From contig NZ_JANLCN010000006.1 in assembly GCF_024979255.1 (NCBI RefSeq), positions 62,001 to 126,000 on the forward strand: DNA of 64,000 nucleotides, given 5' to 3'. The translations under genes were made by a program, and so were the position numbers. Of the stretch, positions 50,001 to 57,752 are shown one piece after another (position 1 is the first letter of the stretch; every line of letters starts with the position of its first letter). The notes below the pieces were generated by a model. That model saw only the letters and a list, made by a program, of their open reading frames with translations. It was not told where the DNA came from and made no database searches. This DNA is from Herbiconiux moechotypicola (lineage in GTDB: Bacteria > Actinomycetota > Actinomycetes > Actinomycetales > Microbacteriaceae).

Positions 50001-50325
50001 CTACCAGCTCGCGCTGCACGTCGCGTCGATCGACGACCTGCCTCTCGACGATGCCGGCCCTCTCGACGATCCCGGCGCACCGGCGGTCGATCTGGGGGGT
50101 GCCGCGCTGCTCTACGTGTCGAAGGGCGGCCGGGGGTCGAGGTTCACCGTGCTCGATCAGGAGCCGCTCGACGAGGAGGCGCTCGCCCTCATCCGGAGCC
50201 GTATCGACGCGGTGGCCGACGGGATGAGCGGGGCCCGGTTCAGGGCCGTCGCCGAGCCCGAGGAGCGCGATCACCAGAACCGCTACGAGTACCGCATCCA
50301 GCTCGTGAAGGCGGTGTCGGAGTGA
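47086..50325 (+). CDS. adnA: AdnA-like helicase-nuclease subunit
   Basis: The protein has 1079 residues. The N-terminal UvrD-like motor has Walker A GAPGSGKTT (39-47). The Walker B is LVLVDDAHD with Asp251-Asp252 in place of the usual DExQ, and the motor motifs are weaker than in its partner, as known for AdnA. The C-terminal RecB-like nuclease module has the metal residues in SGSIDRVE and VVIDLKTG and the HAQLASYQLAL motif. With AdnB it forms the end-resection motor of actinobacterial double-strand break repair in the cytoplasm. It overlaps adnB by the GTGA stop-start. Its place before adnB, nudC and uvrD2 matches mycobacteria. Confidence 0.9.
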   Translation: MMDHGTLERDTALGRPVELDASQTEVLGRPAGASFSVIGAPGSGKTTVLAELAAHRVLGQGLPLDRLLVLTPTRRGATALRDRLALRLGLPSSGPLARTPVSAAFALLRGSAREREVALLTGAEQDSIVADLLQGELDDEAAGGAGLGWPESLPPEVRRLRAFRTELRELMMRATESGVGARRLDALGRRHGVPEWCAAARFLAAYQGVVDSYDAERLDSAELLAEARAVLRRRRESGGAEGSAPALVLVDDAHDLPVGAWNLLSEFARSGSAVVAFGDPDVATTGFRGSDVRALGQLGRALGVAVLPPLVLQTSHRQSGALRALTRRITERTGAAAAGTQRTAGSQRTESPATAGDAPGARPAGRVLTIQADTRAGEIATVARVLREQHLLHGVDWHQMAVIVRSGSLVPGLARGLALAEVPTRTHSAVQALREDYAARHLIGALALAIGASEPTPDAVDDLLLGPLGGIDGIGLRRLRLALRHDELAQGGSRHADELLREALATPGALATFDSAPARRVAALATTLAAVADRARAGESVESLLWELWQRSGLARRWGDLASGSGVLAEEADRNLDGAVALFTAARRSVERDPSRAPELFVAEVLGAEVPEDTLSPHSRADSVLVTTPTGAVGLEVEVVVVAGLQESVWPNLRLRNSLLHAERMVEVADHELADNEMGVGPHPVTAAVTLADSRAEVLSGELRMLALSTSRARSLAVLSCVANDEEQPSAFFGFAPDADPVPTARQPLTLRGLTGQLRRRLVERGDRQAAPALARLAAEGVPGAAVTDWYGLAPASTEHPLVDPADPEAVVRVSPSRIEAFEQSPLVWFVDQVAGGSKSLAAGIGTIVHAVMEGASTDPDADLSPEALAESAGERWTELRFEAPWLEQREQRALRVKLEGLSDYLREFRAGERELAGAEATFALRQGRALVSGSIDRVERLPDGRLVVIDLKTGRTPPRRADLPGHAQLASYQLALHVASIDDLPLDDAGPLDDPGAPAVDLGGAALLYVSKGGRGSRFTVLDQEPLDEEALALIRSRIDAVADGMSGARFRAVAEPEERDHQNRYEYRIQLVKAVSE

Positions 50326-53300
50326 ACGGCGACGCCCTGTTCGAGCTGGCCGAGCTCGACGATCCCGGGGCCTTCGAGGCCCGGCTCGACCGCGCCTCCG
50401 GGCGCGCGTCCGACGCCCGCATCCCGTCGGTGGACCGATCCGTCGCGCCCAGCCGATCCGGCTCCGCCTCCCAGGCCTCAGCGGCGCGCCACTCGGCCGC
50501 CGAGATCGCCGAGCGGCTCGGGCTGCCCACCCCCACGCGCCAGCAGCAGGCCGTCATCGAAGCGCCCCTCGAGCCGGCGATCGTGGTCGCCGGGGCGGGC
50601 AGCGGCAAGACCGAGACGATGGCGAACCGCGTGGTGTGGCTCGTGGCCAACGGACTCGTGCGGGAGTCGGAGGTGCTCGGCCTCACGTTCACGCGCAAGG
50701 CCGCCGGCGAGCTCGCCGAGCGCATCCGCCGCCGTCTCGCCGAGCTGGCGCTCTCGGGTCTCGTCGAGCGCGAGAGCGATCCGTTCCAGACACCCGTCAT
50801 CTCCACCTACAACGCCTTCGCCAACGGCATCTACCGCGAGAACGCGACCGTCATCGGCCGCGAGAGCGAGGCCGCCGTCCTGAGCGAGGCCTCGGCCTGG
50901 CAGCTCACCCGGTCGGTCGTGGTGGGCAGCTCCGACGAGCGTCTGCTGAAGGTCGACCGGCAGGTCGACGCCGTCACGAGCGCGGTGCTCGCTCTCAGCC
51001 GCGCCCTCGCCGAGAACGTGGCCGACGCGGGTGCGGTCGGCCGGTACGCCGACCGCTTCGCGGCGCTGGCCGAGCTGCCCACGGGGTCGTCGCGGGTGCG
51101 CGACGTCTACGCACCCCTGCGCCGTTCCATCGAGGCGGTGGCGCCGCTCCCGCTCGTGCTCGCCCTCGCCGAGGAGTACGCGGCCGAGAAGGTGCGGCGC
51201 GGCTACGTGGAGTTCTCCGACCAGATCGCCCTCGCCCTCGCCGTCGCCGAGAGCTCCCCGGCCATCGTCGCCGATTACCGCGACCGCAGCCGGGTGGTGC
51301 TGCTCGACGAGTACCAAGACACCAGCGTGGTGCAGACCCGGCTGCTCGCACGCCTGTTCGCGGGGCATGCGGTGATGGCGGTGGGAGACCCGCACCAGTC
51401 CATCTACGGCTGGCGCGGGGCGAGCGCCGCCAACCTCGCCCGGTTCGCGACCGACTTCGGCGCCTCGGGCGAGCCGTTCGCGCTGTCGACGAGCTGGCGC
51501 AACCCGACCCGGGTGCTGGATGCGGCCAACGCGCTGGTGACGCCGCTCACGGCCGAGAGCGCGGTCGTGGTGGAGAGCCTGCAGCCGCGGCCGGGCGCGG
51601 GTGAGGGGTCGGTCGACACCGCGTTCGCCGAGACGGTCACCGAGGAGGCCGACGCGGTCGCCTCCTGGTTCCAGCGCAGGCTGGCCGCCGCCGAGCCACC
51701 GACAGCGGCGCTGCTGTGCCGCTCGGTGAAGAAGATCGAGCCGTTCACGGCCGCTCTGGAGCGCCGGGGAATCCCGTATCACGTGCTCGGGCTCGGCGGT
51801 CTGCTCATGCAGCCCGCGGTGGCCGACCTCGTGTCCACGCTGCGCGTGCTCTACCACCCCACCGCCGGGGCCGACCTCCTGCGGGTGCTGGGCGGTGCCC
51901 GCTGGCGCATCGGGGTGCGCGACCTCGCGGCCCTTCGCGCCCTCGCCTCGTGGATCGCCGAGCGCGACCATCGCTTCCAGAAGCTCGAACCGGCCGTGGC
52001 CGGGCGCATCCGGGGTTCGGTCGTGGCCGACGAAGACCGGTCGATCGTCGACGCGCTCGACTTCGTCGCCACCGCGCCCGAGGGTCACTCCGCCCTGGAA
52101 GGCTTCTCGCCGGTGGGACTCGACCGGCTGCGCCGAGCCGGTGCCCAGCTCGCCGAACTGCGCACCCGCGCCGGCCTCGGACTCGTCGACTTCGTCGACC
52201 TCGTGCAGCAGGAGCTGCTGCTCGACGTGGAGGTGCTCGCGAGCCCCCACGCCGCAGAGGGCCGCGCGGCACTCGACGCCTTCTCGGAGCAGCTCGTCTC
52301 CTTCCTCGCCCTCGACCCGTCGTCGGGGCTCGGCGACTTCCTCGCCTGGCTGGAGGAGGCGGAGAAACGCGAGCGGCTCGAACCGCGGAGCGATCCGGCC
52401 GAGCCCGGCACCGTGCAGATCCTCACCATCCACGGTGCCAAAGGTCTGGAATGGGACCTGGTCGCCGTGCCGCGGATGGTGGAGGGCGAGCTGCCGGGCG
52501 ACCCGCGCAGCAAGCTCGGCTGGCTGGCGTTCGGCGAGCTGCCCTACGACTTCCGGGGCGACCGCGCCGAGCTGCCGATGCTCGACTGGCAGGGGATCGA
52601 GACCCAGACCGCGTTCGGGCCGGTTCTCGAGGAGTTCCGCGAGGCGAACGCCGAGCACTACGCGGCGGAGCAGCGCCGCCTCGCCTACGTGGCGGTGACG
52701 CGCGCGCGCGACGCGCTCCTGGTGTCGGGCTCGTTCTGGTCGACCGGTGTCACCGCGCGCCCGCCGAGCCGCTACCTGCACGAGCTGGCCGAGGCCGGCG
52801 TTGTCGAGGCGGAGGTGCTGCCCGACCGCTCCGAGCACGAGCAGAACCCGCTCGCCGAGACCGAGTCCTGGGTGAGCTGGCCCCGGGAGCCGCTCGGCAC
52901 GCGGCGAGGCCGGATGGAGTCGGCTGCGGCGCTGGTGGAGGGGTCCGACCCCGCGGCTCCCACCCCGTGGGACTCCGAGATCGAGCTGTTGCTGGCCGAA
53001 CGGGCCGACCGGATGCGCGCGGCGCGGCTCGACGTGCCGGTACGCATCCCGGCCTCGCGGTTCAAGGACTACGTCGCCGACCCGCAGGCGGTGCTGCGAA
53101 CGCTGCGACGGCCGATGCCCGAGCGCCCGTTCCGCCAGACCCGTCTCGGCACCCGGTTCCACAGCTGGGTGGAGAACCGCTTCCGCGACCGCGGAGGCGA
53201 GCTGCTCGCGGCGGCGTCGCCCTCGTCGGGCGACCTCGACGCGTTCGCCGACGAGCTCGAGTTCGACGACGACGATCTCGGAGACGACGCCGGTGCCTCC

Positions 53301-53753
53301 GGTGCGTCCGCGCCCGGTGTCTCAGCTCTCGAGAGCGCAACCTGGCGCGCGGCGGACGAGCTCGACGACGACGAGCGCCGACTCGCGGAGCTCATCGCCA
53401 CCTTCGAACGCTCGGAGTTCGCCGAGCGCGACGCCGTCGAGGTGGAGCGCGAACTCCACCTCGTGCTCGGCGGGCGCATCGTGGTGTGCAAGATCGACGC
53501 GATCTTCGCCGAGGGGGATGGCTTTCTCGTGGTCGACTGGAAGACGGGCAAGGCCCCCCGCGACGAGGAGGAGCTGCAACTGAAGCAGCTTCAGCTCGCT
53601 CTCTACCGACTCGCCTACGCGCGCTGGGCCGGCATCGATGTGGAGCGGGTCGACGCCTGCTTCTACTTCGTCTCCGACGACGCCGTCGTCAGGCCGACCA
53701 TGCTCGACGACGAGGCCGAGCTCGAGCGGCTCGTGCGGAGCACGCTCGGCTGA
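50322..53753 (+). CDS. adnB: AdnB-like helicase-nuclease subunit
   Basis: The protein has 1143 residues, a full UvrD/Rep motor plus nuclease. Motor motifs: GAGSGKT (91-97), TFTRKAAGEL, LLDEYQDTS, GDPHQSIYGWRGA, TIHGAKGLEWD and VAVTRARDAL. The C-terminal nuclease motifs are VCKIDAIF and VVDWKTGKAP, then QLQLALYRLAYAR. In the AdnAB heterodimer the B subunit is known as the main motor, which agrees with the intact motifs here. The first 65 residues are Ser/Ala-rich. GTG 50322 overlaps the adnA stop. Confidence 0.93.
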   Translation: MNGDALFELAELDDPGAFEARLDRASGRASDARIPSVDRSVAPSRSGSASQASAARHSAAEIAERLGLPTPTRQQQAVIEAPLEPAIVVAGAGSGKTETMANRVVWLVANGLVRESEVLGLTFTRKAAGELAERIRRRLAELALSGLVERESDPFQTPVISTYNAFANGIYRENATVIGRESEAAVLSEASAWQLTRSVVVGSSDERLLKVDRQVDAVTSAVLALSRALAENVADAGAVGRYADRFAALAELPTGSSRVRDVYAPLRRSIEAVAPLPLVLALAEEYAAEKVRRGYVEFSDQIALALAVAESSPAIVADYRDRSRVVLLDEYQDTSVVQTRLLARLFAGHAVMAVGDPHQSIYGWRGASAANLARFATDFGASGEPFALSTSWRNPTRVLDAANALVTPLTAESAVVVESLQPRPGAGEGSVDTAFAETVTEEADAVASWFQRRLAAAEPPTAALLCRSVKKIEPFTAALERRGIPYHVLGLGGLLMQPAVADLVSTLRVLYHPTAGADLLRVLGGARWRIGVRDLAALRALASWIAERDHRFQKLEPAVAGRIRGSVVADEDRSIVDALDFVATAPEGHSALEGFSPVGLDRLRRAGAQLAELRTRAGLGLVDFVDLVQQELLLDVEVLASPHAAEGRAALDAFSEQLVSFLALDPSSGLGDFLAWLEEAEKRERLEPRSDPAEPGTVQILTIHGAKGLEWDLVAVPRMVEGELPGDPRSKLGWLAFGELPYDFRGDRAELPMLDWQGIETQTAFGPVLEEFREANAEHYAAEQRRLAYVAVTRARDALLVSGSFWSTGVTARPPSRYLHELAEAGVVEAEVLPDRSEHEQNPLAETESWVSWPREPLGTRRGRMESAAALVEGSDPAAPTPWDSEIELLLAERADRMRAARLDVPVRIPASRFKDYVADPQAVLRTLRRPMPERPFRQTRLGTRFHSWVENRFRDRGGELLAAASPSSGDLDAFADELEFDDDDLGDDAGASGASAPGVSALESATWRAADELDDDERRLAELIATFERSEFAERDAVEVERELHLVLGGRIVVCKIDAIFAEGDGFLVVDWKTGKAPRDEEELQLKQLQLALYRLAYARWAGIDVERVDACFYFVSDDAVVRPTMLDDEAELERLVRSTLG

Positions 53754-53759
53754 GCATCC

Positions 53760-54812
53760 TCAGTCCTCGGCGATGCGGTTGGCGTGCGCGACGCGGTCGC
53801 CTTCGCCGAAGCGGTCGGCGAGGGGCGTGCGGTCGAGCATCGCCTCGACGTCTTCGACGGCCATGATCTGGCCGGTGTCGGTGGAGAGCGGGTTGAGCAG
53901 GTCGTTCTGCACGGTGCTGCTGAGGCCGGCCAGCATGGCCTCGGCGTCGGCCACGATCGCCTGGTCGCGCGTGTCGTGGCCGTGCAGCAGCCAACGGGCG
54001 ATCTCGAGCTCGGCGTAGAGGCGCGCGCGTTTGCGCAGCTGACGGTCGGCAGGGCGGCCCAGGGCGCCCTCGTAGGCGGCGAACACCCGGTCGGCGCTCT
54101 CGGCGCGCGCGGCCGAGTTGAGCCAGAACAGGTCGAGGGCGGGATCGCCCACCTTGAGTTCGTGCCAGCCGAGCACACCGAACACCTGATCGCCCGAGAC
54201 GAGGAACGACTCCGGCGCCAGCGAGCCGTGCACCACCGTGGGCTGGAACTGCCACAGTGCGCTGTCGTCGATCGCGAGAGCCCAGCGGGTGAGCAGCTCT
54301 TTCGGCACCTTGCCGGTGGCGCCCGCGCGCTCGGCGAGCTTCTTCGCCGTCGCGGCCGCCTGCGTGGCGGACTGCGACGACAGCCCGGCGTCGGAGACGA
54401 CCGAGGTGGGCAGCGAGTGCACCGCCGCGATGGCCCGGCCGATCGAGTCGGAGGCGCTGTGCTCGCCGCCGACATCGGCGAGGGTGGCGGGCCTGCCCTG
54501 GATGTAGTCGTAGACGAGCGCGCGCGTGCCGCCGATCGGGGCCTGGCCGATGAGGGCCGGGATGTGGAACGGCAGTCGCGACCGCACCCCGGCGGTGAGG
54601 GCGTTGAGGGCGACGAGGTCGCGGGACTGCTCGGACTCGGCGTCGGGGCCGGTGGGCACCCGCACCGTGTACTCCTCGCCGGAGCGGAGCGTGACGACCG
54701 CGGAGTCGAAGCGCCCGGCGCCCGAGGAGGAGAGCGCACGCGACGCCACGATGTCGGCTCCGGCGACGGCGGAGGTCGCCAGCGCGGCTAGAGTGAGGTG
54801 GGATCTCGCCAT
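53760..54812 (-). CDS. Aminoglycoside-phosphotransferase-fold protein
   Basis: The protein has 350 residues. The kinase-like fold has VVHGSLAPESFLV, in which the usual catalytic HxDxxxxN is changed to HGSLAPES (Asp and Asn replaced), and FGVLGWHELKVGDPALDL where IDW is usual, so activity is doubtful. It may have lost kinase activity or act as a scaffold. It stands between adnB and nudC, as kinase-like genes do in several actinobacteria. ATG 54812 is seven bases after TACTCT. Confidence 0.85.
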   Translation of the reverse strand: MARSHLTLAALATSAVAGADIVASRALSSSGAGRFDSAVVTLRSGEEYTVRVPTGPDAESEQSRDLVALNALTAGVRSRLPFHIPALIGQAPIGGTRALVYDYIQGRPATLADVGGEHSASDSIGRAIAAVHSLPTSVVSDAGLSSQSATQAAATAKKLAERAGATGKVPKELLTRWALAIDDSALWQFQPTVVHGSLAPESFLVSGDQVFGVLGWHELKVGDPALDLFWLNSAARAESADRVFAAYEGALGRPADRQLRKRARLYAELEIARWLLHGHDTRDQAIVADAEAMLAGLSSTVQNDLLNPLSTDTGQIMAVEDVEAMLDRTPLADRFGEGDRVAHANRIAED

Positions 54813-54819
54813 GCCTTCC

Positions 54820-54825
54820 AGAGTA
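54820..54825 (-). promoter_or_regulatory. -10 TACTCT, probably leaderless
   Basis: The complement of 54820-54825 reads TACTCT, seven bases before ATG 54812. GGAAGG in between is only one base from the ATG and so is too close to be a ribosome site. Confidence 0.5.
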
Positions 54826-54873
54826 GGGCGGCGCGCTCCGGCCACGGTTTCCGCCACGCACGATTGGGCAACC

Positions 54874-55893
54874 ATGTCTCGCGCTTTTCACGCCACGTTG
54901 CCGCTGTCGAGGGCCGCCGTCGATCGCGACCACGCCTCGCGCGGGGTGCCCGAGCGGCAGCGCGACCTGTGGCGCCACGAGCACGCCCGTGTGCTCGTAC
55001 TGCATCGCGGCCTGGCCCTCGGCCGACCGGCCGGCGAGGAGGATGCGCGCCCGTCGTTGCGCCTGGTGGCTCCGGATGCGCTGGAGGGCCTGGTGGGCAT
55101 CACAGGGCCCGACTCCCCACCGGCCACAGACGCGGCGACGCACACGAACGGGCCGGTGGTGCTCTACCTCGGCACGACCCTGGAGTCCTCGGCGGAGACG
55201 GTCGCCGGCGCACCGGTCTTCGCCGTCTCGCTCGACGACGAAGGGGCCGACGCACTGACGGCCGTCGACGGCGGAGCCTGGCTCGACCTGCGCCGGATCG
55301 CCGTGCTGCTCGACGACCTCGCCGCCGGCGTGTTCACCGAGGCGCTGGCCATGGCCAACTGGCACTCCAACCACGAGTTCTGCCCGCGTTGCGGTTCGCC
55401 CACCACGATCGAGAGCGCCGGCTGGGTGCGGCGCTGCGTGGCCGAGGACGTCGAACTCTTCCCGCGCACCGACTCCGCCGTCATCGTGGGGATCACCGAC
55501 GCCGAGGACCGCATCCTGCTCGGCTCGAACGCACTGTGGGAGCACAACCGCTATTCGCTGCTCGCGGGCTTCGTGGAGCCGGGGGAGTCGTTCGAAGCCG
55601 CCGCCGTGCGCGAGGTCGCCGAGGAGTCGGGCGTGGTCATCCGCAACCCGGAGTACGTGGGCTCGCAGCCGTGGCCCTTTCCCGCCTCCCTCATGGTGGG
55701 GTTCCTCGCGAGGGCCGACGACGGCGCGGTGCTGCGGCCCGACGGCGACGAGATCCTCGAGCTGCGCTGGTTCAGCCGCGCCGAGGTCGCCGACCCCGCT
55801 GTCGACGTGCTTCTGCCCGGCCCCTCGTCGATCGCCCGGGCCATCATCGAGCGCTGGTACGGCGGCCCCCTTCCGGAGCATCACACCGCATGA
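54874..55893 (+). CDS. nudC: NADH pyrophosphatase/RNA decapping Nudix hydrolase
   Basis: The protein has 339 residues. The Nudix box is GFVEPGESFEAAAVREVAEE (from residue 232), and SQPWPFP (264-270), the NudC hallmark, follows. Zinc ligands at Cys170, Cys173 and Cys188 are visible, but the fourth expected cysteine (position 191) is Glu. NudC cuts NADH, and NAD caps on RNA 5' ends. It overlaps uvrD2 by ATGA, as in related genomes. The ATG has CACGAT nine bases upstream and no ribosome site. Confidence 0.92.
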   Translation: MSRAFHATLPLSRAAVDRDHASRGVPERQRDLWRHEHARVLVLHRGLALGRPAGEEDARPSLRLVAPDALEGLVGITGPDSPPATDAATHTNGPVVLYLGTTLESSAETVAGAPVFAVSLDDEGADALTAVDGGAWLDLRRIAVLLDDLAAGVFTEALAMANWHSNHEFCPRCGSPTTIESAGWVRRCVAEDVELFPRTDSAVIVGITDAEDRILLGSNALWEHNRYSLLAGFVEPGESFEAAAVREVAEESGVVIRNPEYVGSQPWPFPASLMVGFLARADDGAVLRPDGDEILELRWFSRAEVADPAVDVLLPGPSSIARAIIERWYGGPLPEHHTA

Positions 55894-57752
55894 CGGGGAT
55901 TCCCGACGGCCGACCCCCGGCGTCGAGCGCCACCGCGCTCGGGGGCGATCAGGCCGTTCCCGAGGCCGACGCGCTGCTCGCCGCGCTCGACCCTGAGCAG
56001 CGCGTGGCGGCGAGCAGCCTGCTCGGTCCGGTGTGCATCCTCGCCGGTGCGGGCACCGGCAAGACGCGCGCCATCACGCACCGCATCGCCTACGGCGTGG
56101 CCACGGGCGTCTACCCGCCGAACCGGGTCATGGCGCTCACGTTCACCAGTCGTGCGGCGGGCGAACTGCGCACCCGGCTCCGCCCGCTCGGCGCGGGTGC
56201 CGTGGCCGCGCGCACCTTCCACGCCGCAGCGCTCTCGCAGCTCAACTTCTTCTGGCCGCAGGTGGTGGGCGGTGAGGCCCCCCGCATCATCGACAACAAG
56301 GCCAGGGCGATCGCCCACGCGGCCGAGCAACTCAGGCTGCGACTCGACACCGCGGCGCTGCGCGACGTGGCGGCCGAGATCGAGTGGCGCAAGGTGTCGG
56401 AGCTGTCGATCGAGGAATACGGTCGGGCGGCCAGGTCGAGTCGTGCGGTGCCGGGCGGGCTGAGCGTGGAGCAGCTGCTCGAGCTGCAGGCGCGCTACGA
56501 GCAGCTGAAAGACGAGCGACGACAGCTCGACTTCGAGGACGTGCTGCTCGCCACGGCGGGCATGATCGAGCTCGAGCCCTCGGTGGCGATGCAGGTGCGC
56601 GAGCAGTACCGCTTCTTCGTGGTGGACGAGTACCAAGACGTGTCGCCGCTGCAGCAGCACCTGCTCGAGCTGTGGCTCGGTGAGCGGCGCGACCTGTGCG
56701 TGGTCGGCGACGCCAGCCAGACCATCTACTCCTTCGCGGGCGCGAGTGCGGACTTCCTGCTCGGATTCTCGCGGCGCTACCCGAGCGCCTCCATGGTGTC
56801 GCTCGACCGCAACTACCGCTCGACGGCGCCCATCGTGCACGCCGCCAACAGTCTCATGCGGGGCAGGCCCGGCGCCCTCACCCTGCGCGCGATCGAGCCG
56901 AGCGGCCCCGCTGAGCCGGTCACGACCGCCGAGCTCGCGCAGCCCGCCGAGCTCGCGCAGCCCGCCGAGCCCGCGCAGCCCGCCGAGCCCGCGCAGCCCG
57001 CCGTGACGGCCTATGCGAGCGACAGCGACGAGGCACGCGCCGTCGCCGCGCGGATCGCGCAGCTCATCGCGCAGGGAACGCCGCCGCAGGACATCGCGGT
57101 GCTGTACCGCGTGAACGCGCAGTCGGTCGTGCTCGAACAGGCGCTCGCCGACGCGGGCGTGCCCTCACAGGTGCGCGGCGCCGCGCGGTTCTTCGACCAG
57201 CCCGACGTGAAACGCGCCGTGATGGAACTGCGCGCGGCCTCGGTGACGATCGTCGACGAACCCCTGTTCAAGTCGGTGAGCGACGTGCTCCGCTCGCGCG
57301 GCTGGTCGCAGCACGCTCCGGAGGGCACCGGCGCCGAGCGCGACCGGTGGGAGTCGCTCAACGCCCTGATGGGCCTCGCTGAGGCGATGCCCGCCGGCTC
57401 CAGCTTCCGTCAGTTCACCGACGAACTCTTGGCGCGCCAGGCCACCCAGCACGAGCCGACGCTGCGCGCCGTCACTCTCGCCACCCTCCACTCCTCCAAG
57501 GGTCTCGAGTGGCCCGCCGTCTTCGTGGTGGGCGTCGCCGAGGGCCTCCTGCCGATCGCCCATGCCGTCGGCTTCGACGCCGTCGACGAGGAGCGCCGCC
57601 TGCTCTACGTGGGCATCACCCGGGCACGCCGTTACCTCGAGCTCTCGTGGGCAGCCCGCGGTCAGCGACGGGGCCAGGACCGGACGGCATCGCGATTCCT
57701 GTCGGAGATCGGCACCCGCACCACGGGTGCGACTCCAGCTCCTCGCGGCTGA
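55890..57752 (+). CDS. uvrD2: UvrD2-like ATP-dependent DNA helicase
   Basis: The protein has 620 residues. Motor motifs are complete: GAGTGKT (53-59), LTFTSRAAGEL, FVVDEYQDVSP, GDASQTIYSFAGA, TLHSSKGLEW and YVGITRARRYL. It is shorter than mycobacterial UvrD2 and I see no HRDC domain at the end. A four-fold AELAQP/AEPAQP repeat sits near residues 347-370. It unwinds DNA 3'-5'. The start overlaps the nudC stop. The last 137 bases overlap the convergent gene on the other strand. Confidence 0.92.
   Translation: MTGIPDGRPPASSATALGGDQAVPEADALLAALDPEQRVAASSLLGPVCILAGAGTGKTRAITHRIAYGVATGVYPPNRVMALTFTSRAAGELRTRLRPLGAGAVAARTFHAAALSQLNFFWPQVVGGEAPRIIDNKARAIAHAAEQLRLRLDTAALRDVAAEIEWRKVSELSIEEYGRAARSSRAVPGGLSVEQLLELQARYEQLKDERRQLDFEDVLLATAGMIELEPSVAMQVREQYRFFVVDEYQDVSPLQQHLLELWLGERRDLCVVGDASQTIYSFAGASADFLLGFSRRYPSASMVSLDRNYRSTAPIVHAANSLMRGRPGALTLRAIEPSGPAEPVTTAELAQPAELAQPAEPAQPAEPAQPAVTAYASDSDEARAVAARIAQLIAQGTPPQDIAVLYRVNAQSVVLEQALADAGVPSQVRGAARFFDQPDVKRAVMELRAASVTIVDEPLFKSVSDVLRSRGWSQHAPEGTGAERDRWESLNALMGLAEAMPAGSSFRQFTDELLARQATQHEPTLRAVTLATLHSSKGLEWPAVFVVGVAEGLLPIAHAVGFDAVDEERRLLYVGITRARRYLELSWAARGQRRGQDRTASRFLSEIGTRTTGATPAPRG
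56928..56999 (+). repeat. 18-bp in-frame repeat, four copies, inside uvrD2
   Basis: The unit GCCGAGCTCGCGCAGCCC (CTC to CCC in later copies) encodes AELAQP or AEPAQP. It is in frame, so it alters only a linker. Confidence 0.9.
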
